A stretch of 33,429 nucleotides of DNA from Acidobacteriaceae bacterium (GCA_003131635.1 PKVZ01000046.1:6595-40023), one strand, 5' to 3'; numbered from the stretch's first letter, positions 1-8,224 are shown. Program-made: numbers and translations. The notes: generated by a model from the letters alone, not told the origin.

Positions 1-2340
1 CCTCCAGCGTCAACATTGCCGGTGTACTGGCCGTTGCTGCTGGTCAACACCAGTGAACCCGTGCCAGTCAATACGGTCGCGCTCGGGGCATAAAAATATG
101 TCTGGTTGCCAGTCGCCTGCAGCGTGATGGTTCCGTTGTTGGTAATGGTTCCACTGGCGTCAATTTGTCCGTTGTTCTGCACGTTCAGTGTGCCGTTGTT
201 GGTCAAGCCGGTGAGATAGGCAATATTGTTGGCCGCAACAAACACCTGCCCCGTTCCTGCCGAATTTAGAGTCCCGCCCGTAATGGTTACACTCCCGGTC
301 AAATCGACGGAGGAGCCGGTCTGGGCCGTAATCGTGCCGCCCGCATTGTTCCAACTGGAGCCGTTCAGCACCAGGGTGCCGCCTCCCGAAGCTTCCATCG
401 TCTTGGTGTTGGTTACGGCCGTAAATGACTGCAACGTCAAATTGGCGCCGCTCACGTTAGCGTTAATCGTCCCGTTGTTGGTGAATGTGCCGCTGTTGAT
501 GAGGCCCGCACCCTCGATGGTTTCGTCGTTAGTAAGGCCGCCTGCGGCGTCAACGTTGCCGGTGTACTGGCCATTGCTGCTGGCCAAAACCAGCGAGCCC
601 GTGCCGGTCAATACGGTGGCGTTCGGCGCGTAGAAATACGTACTATTGCCCGTCGCTTGCAGCGTAATGGTCCCGTTGTTGGTGATGGTGCCAGTCGAAA
701 CGATCTGGCCATTGTTCTGCACGTTCAGCGTGCCGGTGTTGGTAATGTTCGTTAGATTTGCGGTATTGTTGGCGGCGACCACGATGGTCCCGGCACCGCT
801 CGTGGTAAGCGTTCCACCCGACACCGTCACGCCGGCGGTAAGAACCACCGTGGAGGCATTATTGCTGCTGTCGGCCCCCACCGCTTCGATAATCCCGTGG
901 GTTCCGTTCGTGATCGTGCCGGCGTACAGGGTCAAAGTGCCCCCGTTGGTCGCCTCCAACGTTCCATTGTTCAGCATGCCGCCCGCGCCCGCCTGAATGG
1001 TAAGGGGTGAAGTCGATACCGTCGGACTGATGTTGGCATTGATCGTGGAATTGTTGGTCAGAGTCAGAACACCCGCTCCGATATTGCCCACTCCGGAGAT
1101 GTTTTGATCGATGACGAGCGCCGTCCCGCCCGCCCCACTGATCTGATTCCCCCCGCCCGTGCCCAACACGACGGACCCAGATCCCGTCAAAGTTGCGGTA
1201 CCCGTGCCCGCGGTCGTCACATAAAGCTCGGTGGCGTTGCCCGTGCCTTGCAGATTGATTACGCCATTGTTCGTAATCGTTCCGTTGATTTCAGTGGCGT
1301 TGTTATTTTGAACGTCGAAGGTGCCGGCCAAGGTAAGGCCCGTCAGGAATACGTCTTGGTTGGCCGCGCTGATGACGACACCACTGCCCGTCGACTCCAG
1401 CGTTCCCCCGGTGATGCTCACATTGCTGGCCAAAACGACGGAAGAGTTGGTCCCAACCGCTTCGATGGCCCCGGTATTGGTCCAGGTGCCATTACTCATC
1501 GTCAAGGTGCCGCCGTTGGTCGCTTCCATAAGCCCGGCGTTGGTAGAAGTGGCAGCGGTGTATGGATTCAACTGAATGTTGCCGCCGCTTATATTCGAGT
1601 TGATCACACCGTTGGAGGCATTGTTCACAACCACGTTGCCGTCGCCGACAGTTCCCCAGCCTGTAATGTTCGACTGATTCGTCAGTACGCTGCCGCCAAC
1701 CCCGTTAATGTAACCCGTCCATTGGTTGTTGGTGCTAGTCAAGACCACCGAGCCGCTGCCCGACAACGTAGTGTTGCCGGTCAGATAAAGTTCGGTCGTA
1801 TTCCCCGCCGCTTGCAGCGTGATGGTCCCGCTGTTGGTGAGTGTCCCGTTGATTTCCGTCGCAGCATTATTTTGCACAATGAAGTTGCCGGTGTTGGTGA
1901 CGTTGGTCAGGAATATGTCGTTATTGGCCGCGTTGTAAACCACTCCGCTTCCAGTGGTCGACAGGGTTCCACCCGTGATGCTTACGTTGTCAGTCAGGAA
2001 CACGCTGGAACTCGCCGCGGCGGTAATCTTTCCGGCTCCGCTCTGTGTCCAGGTTCCGTTAGTAAGAGTGAGTGTTCCGCCGCCCGTAGCTTCGAGCGTA
2101 CCCGTATTGGTATTCGTGCAGGTGGCGCAAGTGTCGGGATTGATGTTCAGGTTCACGCCGCTGATGTTGGCATTCATCGTCCCTGAATTGACGAAGTTCA
2201 AGGTTCCGGCGCCTACCGTGCCTCCGCCCGTGATATTTGAAGACGTGGTAAGAACGGAGCCGCTAGTACCATTAAGAACGCCGCTATACTGACCGTTGCC
2301 GCTGGTCAGGTTGATGGTTCCACTGCCGCTCAGAGTAAGA
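1..2340 (-). repeat. Tandem approx. 540-580 bp coding repeats
   Basis: The coding sequence of the secreted protein is built of long imperfect tandem units. Equivalent points, read on the plus strand at the segment encoding the GQYTG-like phrase, fall near 20, 560, 1140, 1715 and 2290. The two units closest to the left edge are the most alike and are offset by exactly 540 bases (180 codons). The units further right, nearer the N-terminus, are more diverged and slightly longer. This gradient suggests that recent unit duplication occurred on the C-terminal side. The comparison was by eye only. Confidence 0.8.
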
Positions 2341-2828
2341 GAGTTGCTGAGATTCAAACCCGTGTTGTTACCGGCTGCATTAAAAGTAATGGTGCCGCCG
2401 TTGCTGATGTTGCCGCCCACGAACACTGTGGAGTTGTTCTCGATCGTCACCGAGTCGCCTGCATTACTCAGGGTGAGTGTGCCGATGGTGAAGTTCTCAC
2501 CGTTGCCGATGGTCGTGGTCGCCGTGGTCGTGCTGATGGCAATATTATCGCCGCTGGCCGGCACGCCGCTATTCCAGTTGCTGGCGTCGCTCCAGTCCGT
2601 ATTACCCGAGCCGCCGCCACCCGTCCACGTGTCGGTTGTCCCCGGAGGCGGAGCATGACGATTTCCCGCGCGCGCTACGCTTACGCTGCCGGTGACGGGC
2701 GCTTGTTTCAATAGCTTATGCTTCCCTGTCGTTTGTGCCAGGACAAGACCGCTCAGGCTGAAAAGGATTGCAAGCAGGCAAAGGACAGTAACCCACACAG
2801 TGACTACACGAGAGGACGCTGGGCGCAT
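1..2828 (-). CDS. Secreted repetitive beta-strand-repeat (adhesin/autotransporter-like) protein, N-terminal part
   Basis: A single minus-strand frame begins at ATG 2828 and was open at every segment I translated down to base 1, giving at least 942 codons with the C-terminus outside the window. GGAG lies six bases before the ATG; an in-frame ATG at 2840 is a weaker alternative. Residues 1-33 form a signal peptide ending LVLA before QTTG. Around residue 70 there is a W-rich motif (DWSDASNWNSGVP) typical of secreted beta-strand-repeat proteins. The rest is Gly/Asn/Thr/Ser-rich with recurring phrases such as GSLVLTSSNGQYTG and NSGTMNANIS, in units of about 180-190 residues; bases 1-170 and 541-710 match at an exact 540-base period. 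From family knowledge this suggests a stacked beta-helix exported to the surface. An outer-membrane barrel or anchor would lie beyond the window. The ligand or function is unknown. Plus-strand open frames here are shadows. Confidence 0.85.
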   Translation of the reverse strand, partial: MRPASSRVVTVWVTVLCLLAILFSLSGLVLAQTTGKHKLLKQAPVTGSVSVARAGNRHAPPPGTTDTWTGGGGSGNTDWSDASNWNSGVPASGDNIAISTTTATTTIGNGENFTIGTLTLSNAGDSVTIENNSTVFVGGNISNGGTITFNAAGNNTGLNLSNSLTLSGSGTINLTSGNGQYSGVLNGTSGSVLTTSSNITGGGTVGAGTLNFVNSGTMNANISGVNLNINPDTCATCTNTNTGTLEATGGGTLTLTNGTWTQSGAGKITAAASSSVFLTDNVSITGGTLSTTGSGVVYNAANNDIFLTNVTNTGNFIVQNNAATEINGTLTNSGTITLQAAGNTTELYLTGNTTLSGSGSVVLTSTNNQWTGYINGVGGSVLTNQSNITGWGTVGDGNVVVNNASNGVINSNISGGNIQLNPYTAATSTNAGLMEATNGGTLTMSNGTWTNTGAIEAVGTNSSVVLASNVSITGGTLESTGSGVVISAANQDVFLTGLTLAGTFDVQNNNATEINGTITNNGVINLQGTGNATELYVTTAGTGTATLTGSGSVVLGTGGGNQISGAGGTALVIDQNISGVGNIGAGVLTLTNNSTINANISPTVSTSPLTIQAGAGGMLNNGTLEATNGGTLTLYAGTITNGTHGIIEAVGADSSNNASTVVLTAGVTVSGGTLTTSGAGTIVVAANNTANLTNITNTGTLNVQNNGQIVSTGTITNNGTITLQATGNSTYFYAPNATVLTGTGSLVLASSNGQYTGNVDAAGGLTNDETIEGAGLINSGTFTNNGTINANVSGANLTLQSFTAVTNTKTMEASGGGTLVLNGSSWNNAGGTITAQTGSSVDLTGSVTITGGTLNSAGTGQVFVAANNIAYLTGLTNNGTLNVQNNGQIDASGTITNNGTITLQATGNQTYFYAPSATVLTGTGSLVLTSSNGQYTGNVDAG

Positions 2829-2956
2829 GAGACACTCCATAGAAACAGATTCAGCTGGGCCGTCAACAACGTTGATCTTGTTTTGGTTCCCTGAGGAAAG
2901 ACACAGCACACCGCAAACTGCACGAACCCGGACGGGCTCATAGAGAGGGCACACGG

Positions 2957-2984
2957 GTTCTAGCTAAGGGGAAAAAATTGTCAA
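2957..2984 (-). promoter_or_regulatory. Candidate sigma70-type promoter of the repeat protein
   Basis: On the minus strand a perfect TTGACA (2984-2979) is followed after 16 bases by TAGAAC (2962-2957), which matches four of six -10 positions. Transcription would start near 2950, giving a leader of about 120 bases before ATG 2828. The -35 box overlaps a small hairpin (CAAGAT/ATCTTG, 2982-2998), which could affect access. This is a sequence match only. Confidence 0.4.
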
Positions 2985-3541
2985 GATGAAAAATCTTGCA
3001 ACCCGTCTCCCTCCCAACCCCGCCCTTCCTTGATTCAGCCCGCAAGACTACCAATGTGCAACTTTCCCCCAAACTGGCACATGAAACGCCCCAACTATTA
3101 CCGTCCGCTGAGGCGTGCGAAGCGCAGACTTCGACTCCACGTTAGCTTGATAAGCGAAAGGGACGAAACAAGGCAAGGGACATGACGGGACAACTCGGGA
3201 CATTTCAGGACATTGGCTTCCAGATCGAACGCAAATGAAACTTATTCCGAAGAAATTAAACGGCTTCGCAGGAAAGGCTGCCATAACTTTGCAGCCCGCA
3301 ATTCTCCGAAGAGCTGATCTACTCCCCTTGATAAGATTCTGGTGCACGGACTCCGGCAGTCTGAATCGTGGTTTCAATTTGGCCGACCAAATTCCTTGGC
3401 ACGCGTTTGTAGGACCAGGTTAGGAACTTCAGCGCAAGCAACCCAGTGAGGCACGGCAGCAACGAAGTCAAGATCAGGGCGAAGCCTTGGTCCAGTGTTA
3501 TTGTAATGAATCGCACAAAATATCAGAGGAGGCCATTGCAG
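2985..3541. other. Intergenic region without a convincing gene
   Basis: This gap separates the minus-strand repeat protein from the plus-strand small secreted protein. Several short open frames exist (for example 3048-3377 and 3319-3516 on the minus strand, 3235-3423 on the plus strand). None has a ribosome binding site, recognisable domain or coding-like composition. The 3319-3516 frame could encode one hydrophobic helix but starts at GTG with no Shine-Dalgarno sequence. The one clear structure is the phased GGGACA repeat at 3177-3212. Confidence 0.6.
3177..3212. repeat. Helically phased GGGACA repeat (10-bp period)
   Basis: GGGACA occurs at 3177, 3187 and 3197, with AGGACA at 3207, each exactly 10 bases after the previous one; a looser copy, GGGACG, lies at 3160. 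On the other strand the unit is TGTCCC or TGTCCT. A spacing of about one DNA turn puts every copy on the same face of the helix, as in arrays bound cooperatively by a protein. It lies more than 190 bases upstream of the repeat-protein promoter and more than 300 upstream of the small secreted gene, so its target is unclear. Confidence 0.6.
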
Positions 3542-3814
3542 ATGCACAAACGGTCGAGATTTCTCAGTTCATTATTCCTGGCTGCCGCGCTGACTTTTTC
3601 TGTCATGGGCACCGCTTGCGCACACCATTACCGGGTCTATGACCCCTATTACAGCGACTACCACGTTTGGGATAACGTGGAGGTCGGTTACTACCACCAG
3701 TGGGCTCGCGACAACCACCGCGACGAGCACCGAGACTTCCGCAGTCTGCCGCCTGGAGAACAGAAGGAATATTGGACCTGGCGGCACAGCCACGGCGATC
3801 ACGACCATCACTAG
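3542..3814 (+). CDS. Small secreted His/Tyr/Trp-rich protein of unknown function
   Basis: This encodes 90 residues from ATG 3542, chosen because AGGAGG (3527-3532) lies nine bases upstream and the next residues form a signal peptide (basic MHKRSR, hydrophobic core, cleavage near ACA-HH). The mature part of about 64 residues is rich in His, Tyr, Trp, Asp and Arg, with segments such as YDPYYSDYHVWD, LPPGEQKEYWTWRH and the C-terminal HSHGDHDHH. The His/Asp-rich tail could bind divalent metal, but that is composition-based inference. I do not recognise a named family. It stands alone, followed by a hairpin that could end its transcript. Confidence 0.75.
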   Translation: MHKRSRFLSSLFLAAALTFSVMGTACAHHYRVYDPYYSDYHVWDNVEVGYYHQWARDNHRDEHRDFRSLPPGEQKEYWTWRHSHGDHDHH

Positions 3815-3840
3815 ATCTCGATACGTTTCCATCTCTATCG

Positions 3841-3869
3841 GCAGGCGAGCGTTTGACCCGCTCGTCTGC
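3841..3869 (+). terminator. 11-bp hairpin after the small secreted gene
   Basis: Bases 3841-3851 pair with 3859-3869 over 11 positions (one G-T pair) around a seven-base loop. The hairpin starts 27 bases after the stop codon of the small secreted gene. The downstream sequence is pyrimidine-rich (TTCCGTCTGCTCTCT) but has no true T-run, so it would be a weak terminator or an mRNA-end stabiliser. Confidence 0.35.
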
Positions 3870-4062
3870 TTCCGTCTGCTCTCTAATTCCTGCAAGACGC
3901 TTGGCCTTCCTGGCTGCGATCCGCGATTTGCGTCAAGTTGCCCATCATTGAGTGCCAATCATTGAGTTGCCAATCGCTGACTTGTCAATCGACGCCCGGC
4001 GAGTCACTCAAGACACTCTTTATGTTCTAATGCTTCCTCCTGGATCGTTCGGGGGGAAACTC

Positions 4063-5634
4063 ATGGTCAAACTGCATCGCTCCGTCCTTGTAATTATCAC
4101 TGTTTTGCTCGCTTCCGCCGCTTCACTCTGCGCTCAGGCTGCGGCACCACCCGACTTGGATTCCTACGTCGCCAATTCCATGAAGACGTTCGACGTCCCC
4201 GGGATGGCTGTGGCCATCGTCAAAGACGGCAAGATCGTCGTCGCGAAAGGGTACGGCGTGCGCAAGCTGGGTGATCCTACTCCGGTAGACGAACACACCA
4301 TGTTTGGGATTGGGTCGAATACCAAGGCATTCACTACCGCCGCTCTGGCCGGGTTGGTGGATGCGGGCAAGCTCTCGTGGGACGATCCGGTCTATCAGCG
4401 GCTTCCCGGTTTCATGATGTATGACCCTTACGTCTCTCACGAGATGACCATCCGCGATCTCCTCACTCACCGCAGCGGCATGGGACTGGGCGAAGGCGAC
4501 CTGCTGTTCTGGCCGCACTCGACCTACACTCGCGACGAGATCGTTTACAAGCTGCGCTTCATGAAGCCGGCGTCCAGCTTTCGCAGCCACTACGCCTATG
4601 ACAACTTGCTGTACATGACGGCGGGCCAAATTATTCCCGCCGTGACCGGCACATCGTGGGACGATTACATCCGCCAGCACATTTTTCAGCCGCTGGGCAT
4701 GAATCATTCAACCGTCAGCAATGCCGCCTTCAAAGCCGGCGACGATTACGCCTTCCCGCACGAGCGTGTGGATGGCCGGCTGCAGGTCATTCCGTTGGAA
4801 GTACTCGACAACGTAGGCCCGGCCGGATCGATCAACTCCTGCGCAGCCGATATGGCGAAGTGGGTGCAGCTGCAGCTGAACCACGGCAAATTTGTTGACC
4901 GCGAGGGAAGCCTGTTCAGCGAACGCCAGTCGAAAGAAATGTGGACTCCGCAAACTATTTTGCCGATCGGTGAACCCTCGCCTGCCCTGGCAACCTTGAA
5001 GCCGAACTTTGCGGACTATGCCTTGGGCTGGGGAGTGCGCGACTATCGCGGGCGCAAACTCGTCGGCCATACCGGCGGGGTCGCGGGCTTCGTTTCCCGC
5101 GTGATGTTGGTGCCGCAAGAAAATCTCGGCGTCGTGGTTCTGACCAATGCGGAGGAGGGCGGCGCCTTCGATTCCATCCTTTATCATGTGCTGGATCATT
5201 ACTTCGGCCTGCCACCGACCGACTGGGTCGCCGCATTTAAATCCGTCAAAGATAGGGAGGTAGAGGAAGCGGCTGAGACCATGAAGCGCGCGGAAGCAGC
5301 CCGCGCCGCCGACTCCAAACCTTCCCTGCCGCTCGAGAAATATGCCGGTGTTTACAACGACGCCTGGTATGGGCCGATCACGATCCGCATGCAGAACAGT
5401 GGCTTGGTCATCACTTTCGATCACACGCCAACCATGATCGGCGATCTGCAGCACTGGCAATTCGATACGTTCAAGGCGCACTGGCGCGACCGCACCATCG
5501 AAGATGCGTTCCTGACTTTCTCTTTAAACCCAGACGGCAGCATCGACAGCGCGCGCATGGCCGCGGTTTCTCCGCTGGCCGATTTCAGTTTCGATTATCA
5601 GGATCTGCTATTTAAACCCGCAGCCCAAAAATAG
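4063..5634 (+). CDS. Secreted serine hydrolase, class C beta-lactamase/PBP fold with C-terminal DUF3471
   Basis: This encodes 523 residues from ATG 4063, preceded by a purine-rich GGGGGGAAA site; the frame is open upstream, but only this start gives a signal peptide (cleavage near AQA, residue 27). The beta-lactamase-family core shows the SxxK nucleophile motif S85-N-T-K88, the YxN motif Y179-D-N181 and the HTG triad H336-T-G338. Residues from about 415 resemble the DUF3471 domain common in such hydrolases (PLEKYAGVYNDAWYG). Family members include D-amino peptidases, esterases and PBP-like carboxypeptidases, so the substrate cannot be assigned; a true beta-lactamase is less likely because of length and the extra domain. 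A permease gene follows after 12 bases, so the pair is probably co-transcribed. That fits release of a peptide or amino-acid product followed by uptake, but this is inference. Confidence 0.88.
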   Translation: MVKLHRSVLVIITVLLASAASLCAQAAAPPDLDSYVANSMKTFDVPGMAVAIVKDGKIVVAKGYGVRKLGDPTPVDEHTMFGIGSNTKAFTTAALAGLVDAGKLSWDDPVYQRLPGFMMYDPYVSHEMTIRDLLTHRSGMGLGEGDLLFWPHSTYTRDEIVYKLRFMKPASSFRSHYAYDNLLYMTAGQIIPAVTGTSWDDYIRQHIFQPLGMNHSTVSNAAFKAGDDYAFPHERVDGRLQVIPLEVLDNVGPAGSINSCAADMAKWVQLQLNHGKFVDREGSLFSERQSKEMWTPQTILPIGEPSPALATLKPNFADYALGWGVRDYRGRKLVGHTGGVAGFVSRVMLVPQENLGVVVLTNAEEGGAFDSILYHVLDHYFGLPPTDWVAAFKSVKDREVEEAAETMKRAEAARAADSKPSLPLEKYAGVYNDAWYGPITIRMQNSGLVITFDHTPTMIGDLQHWQFDTFKAHWRDRTIEDAFLTFSLNPDGSIDSARMAAVSPLADFSFDYQDLLFKPAAQK

Positions 5635-5646
5635 GCGGCCGAAGAA

Positions 5647-7101
5647 TTGACCACCCGAGACTCCATCGAATTGCGCACGGCTGAGGCCGCAGTCCAGGCC
5701 CACAGCGCCACACTGCGCAAAGAGCTTGGGCTGTTCGACCTCGTCTTGGCACAACTTTTGCTTGTCATTGTGCTGGATTTCTTCGGCACCGCTGCCAAGG
5801 CTGGCCCCGCGCATGTGGTTTTCTGGCTGGTTGCCTTCGTTTTGTTCTTCATCCCACTCGCGATGGTGGTCGCTCATCTCAATCGGCTGATGCCGCTGGA
5901 AGGCGGTCTGTACGAATGGGCGCGGCTGGCGTTCGGCGATCAGGTCGGATTTTTAGTGGCGTGGAATCTGTGGCTCTTCGTGATGTTATACGTGGCGGTG
6001 ATCGGGCTGGTGACCACGACTTTTGTGGCCTACGCTCTGGGTCCCGCCGCCGCATGGATCGCCTCCAGCAGGTGGCTGATCCTCGCCGTTTCCTTCGGGC
6101 TGATTCTCGCGATGATGTTGATGGCCGCCTTCGGGCTGCGTATCGGCAAGTGGCTGAGCAATGCGGGCAGCATCGCTACTCTGATCACCCTCGCTCTACT
6201 CATCGCTACTCCGCTGCTCAGCCGGTTGCGCGGAACTCTTCCGGAATATCACCCGCTTCGGCTGGCCCTGCCGCCGCTGACGGTCTTTAGTCTCAGCGTA
6301 TTCGCCAAGATGATGTTCGGCGCATTGAGCGGCTTCGAGTATATCGCAATTTTTGCGGGAGAGTGCCGCAATCCAGCGCGGAATCTCACTCGCTCGGTCC
6401 TGATAACGGCGCCTTTCATCGCGCTCATCTACATCTTCGCCACCAGTTCGATACTTGCGTTCGTTTCTCCCGACGCCGTGGACGTGGTCGGCCCCATCCC
6501 CCAGGCTCTCCGCCTGGGGTCACGCGGCTTCGGGTTCGCAGGCTTCATTGTCCCGTTGGCGATTGTTCTGCTTTTCGTGAACTACCCTACATCTTTCAGC
6601 GTCTACTTCAGCGCCAGTGCGCGGCTGCCCATGGTAGCGGGATGGGACAAACTTGTCCCGGACTGGTTTACCCGGTTGCACCCCCGTTACAAGACTCCGG
6701 TCAATTCAATTCTATTTCTGGGAGCAATCACGCTGGCCGGCAGCGTGGTTGCGTTAATCGGAGTCGGCCCGCAGGAAGCTTATGAGCTTTTGCTGACTTG
6801 GGCCTTCACGTTCTACGCCATCGCTTATCTGGCGCTGTTCGCTATCCCGTTCCTGTCGCCGAAAGAGCGAGGACTACGTCCCGGATTGTGGCTGCGCGCC
6901 GCCTCTGTCTCGGGATTTCTGATGACACTGCTTTACGTCGGGCTCTCGATTTTTCCTATTGTTGATGTGGAAAGTTCGTGGGCTTATTCGGTAAAGATCG
7001 TGACAGTTGTGCTGGGCGCAAACTTGCTCGGGTGGATGATTTATCGCGCGGGGAGGGGCAGGAGCAGTTCGAGACCAGATGATTGTCCCAGGAATTCTTA
7101 A
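5647..7101 (+). CDS. APC-superfamily amino acid/polyamine permease
   Basis: This encodes 484 residues and about 12 hydrophobic helices of the amino acid-polyamine-organocation superfamily. The N-terminal segment KELGLFDLVLAQLL and the helix with PLEGGLYEWARLAFGD correspond to the conserved first helices of these permeases; FGALSGFEYIAIFAGECRNP matches the helix-6 region. It is an inner-membrane solute transporter with unknown substrate. The start is TTG 5647, 12 bases after the hydrolase stop, with only a weak GAAGAA upstream. Translation probably relies on coupling to the hydrolase, and no better start is available. The protein ends in an Arg/Ser-rich tail. Confidence 0.85.
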   Translation: MTTRDSIELRTAEAAVQAHSATLRKELGLFDLVLAQLLLVIVLDFFGTAAKAGPAHVVFWLVAFVLFFIPLAMVVAHLNRLMPLEGGLYEWARLAFGDQVGFLVAWNLWLFVMLYVAVIGLVTTTFVAYALGPAAAWIASSRWLILAVSFGLILAMMLMAAFGLRIGKWLSNAGSIATLITLALLIATPLLSRLRGTLPEYHPLRLALPPLTVFSLSVFAKMMFGALSGFEYIAIFAGECRNPARNLTRSVLITAPFIALIYIFATSSILAFVSPDAVDVVGPIPQALRLGSRGFGFAGFIVPLAIVLLFVNYPTSFSVYFSASARLPMVAGWDKLVPDWFTRLHPRYKTPVNSILFLGAITLAGSVVALIGVGPQEAYELLLTWAFTFYAIAYLALFAIPFLSPKERGLRPGLWLRAASVSGFLMTLLYVGLSIFPIVDVESSWAYSVKIVTVVLGANLLGWMIYRAGRGRSSSRPDDCPRNS

Positions 7102-7165
7102 CGAGTGAAATGCCTTGGTTTCCTCAGGAAAGTATTGCCGCGCCAGGGATATGGCGGCTACGCGC

Positions 7166-7972
7166 TCACCTACTGCGGCGTTCAACTGCGGATAGGGAGG
7201 GCCTCTTGGCGCGATCTTTGTCAGGGAGGCCGCCGCGCTCTGGAGGCGGTTCCGGAGCCTTATTGGCGCGGGCATTGGGATTCTTGGACGCCGAAGTCGG
7301 GGCTTCTGCGTCATCGTCATGAAGAACGACGTTTAGCAGCGAACTGTGGACATGTAAATTATCTCCGGCGTCGTAATTGATAAAGCCGAGCTTCCGGAAT
7401 CGGTTCATGAAGAAACTGACCCGGGAGCGTGTCGTTCCCACCATTTCGGCCAGAGTCTCCTGACTCAATCTCGGGACCGACATTTCGGACACTCCTTCTT
7501 TGCCGAATTGCGCCATCAACAGGAGAACTCGCGCCAACCGCTTTTCGCTGGAATTGAAAAGTTGGTCGACCAAATCATCCTGATAGCGGATGTTTCACTT
7601 CAGCAGGTATTTGACAAACATGGCCGACAATTTTGGTTGCACGCTCATGGCGTGCATCATTGCCTTCTTCCCAACATGCAGCAGAACGCAGTCTGTCATT
7701 GCAACTGCAGAGGACATGCGGAGGGGCTGGCCAGCAAGCCCGCCTTCTCCAAAAAAATCTCCTTCGCTCAAAATGCCAAGAGTCGCTTCTTTCCCAGCCT
7801 CCGACACGACGCTGAGTTGCACCTTTCCATCCTGGATAAAAAACAGTCCGTCGGTCGAATCGCCTTGCGCGAATATCGTATGTTTCTTTTGAAAAGACAA
7901 CATATCCCTACCTTTCCCAATGGTGGAGAGAAAGATGTGGGGATTGAAACCTATTTTTTTCTTGGCGCTCGT
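7166..7972 (-). pseudogene. Crp/Fnr-family regulator with in-frame TGA and lost start
   Basis: One minus-strand frame encodes a Crp/Fnr protein but is interrupted. The cyclic-nucleotide-type sensor domain (HTIFAQGDSTDGLFFIQDGK, then GDFFGEG) runs from ATG 7903 to TGA at 7597-7595. The same frame continues at once with NIRYQDDLVDQLFNSSEKR and the winged-helix HTH (LSQETLAEMVGTTRSRVSFF), ending at 7166 after a basic, Pro-rich tail. Family members normally have Arg where the TGA stands (CGA to TGA). Coding similarity also extends upstream of ATG 7903: KKKIGFNPHIFLSTIGKG is in frame, but that stretch has no ATG, GTG or TTG. ACG at 7972-7970, just before SAKKKIGF, looks like a mutated ATG. Two lesions suggest a pseudogene. 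Alternatively, separate sensor and HTH peptides (TTG at 7573) could be made. The family assignment is from memory. Confidence 0.75.
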
Positions 7973-8076
7973 AACCTGGTTTAGTAAAGGCCGTCCTACC
8001 TGGAGACTGTATCAGTGTCAATTATGGCGGACTGGGAAGTTTTAAGGTGGTCTGTAATGCTCACATTCGCCCATAT

Positions 8077-8104
8077 AAAAAGGCCGAACCCGCTGAGTTC
8101 GGCC
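8077..8104 (-). terminator. Intrinsic terminator, minus strand
   Basis: GGCCGAAC (8082-8089) pairs perfectly with GTTCGGCC (8097-8104) around a seven-base loop. Read on the minus strand the stem is followed directly by TTTTT (8081-8077), the classical intrinsic-terminator layout. No protein gene ends just upstream on that strand, which is the main reason for proposing a small RNA here. Confidence 0.7.
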
Positions 8105-8224
8105 CAAGTACAGTGAAATAGATGCGGTCGTGAGGGTCGGAACGTCGGTTTCCCGGCACTAACCCATGACCGCGTTCCGATTCGGGAACTGACACACAAT
8201 ACCTGCCGGCGGCTCCCCTGAGTG
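8077..8224 (-). ncRNA. Candidate structured small RNA ending in an intrinsic terminator
   Basis: No convincing gene covers this gap, yet its minus strand folds extensively. In transcript order there is a 5-bp hairpin (8189-8185 with 8178-8174). A long-range 6-bp stem GCGGTC/GACCGC (8173-8168 with 8129-8124) is continued by GGGT/ACCC (8165-8162 with 8137-8134), and this encloses CGG-GAAA-CCG, a GNRA tetraloop (8155-8146). Last comes an 8-bp GC-rich terminator stem followed by five Ts. A TATAAA box at 8236-8231 would start a transcript near 8224, giving roughly 150 nucleotides. A 7-bp alternative pairing, 8138-8144 with 8173-8179, would compete with the first hairpin. It may be a free small RNA or an attenuated leader of the damaged Crp/Fnr gene. 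I do not recognise an Rfam class. Confidence 0.45.

Noticed and set aside
226..2658. Several plus-strand open frames of 110-360 codons, Val/Pro-rich
   Set aside because: They are antisense shadows of the repetitive minus-strand protein, with no ribosome binding sites and compositions that mirror its Gly/Asn/Thr codons.
3300..3420. Possible tRNA-like or integrase-end sequence near the phased repeat
   Set aside because: No T-loop GTTCGA-type motif, no cloverleaf pairing and no integrase motif could be found.
3572..3958. Minus-strand open frame of 128 codons with a hydrophobic stretch
   Set aside because: It is antisense to the small secreted gene, which has a strong Shine-Dalgarno sequence and signal peptide; the Val-rich segment reflects complementary His/Tyr codons.
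3937..3990. Short imperfect repeats (TTGAGTTGCCAATC-like) before the serine hydrolase
   Set aside because: Only two to three decayed copies; too short to support a defined element.
7508..7984. Plus-strand open frame of 158 codons over the Crp/Fnr locus
   Set aside because: The minus strand encodes recognisable Crp/Fnr sensor and HTH sequence throughout, so the plus frame is a shadow.
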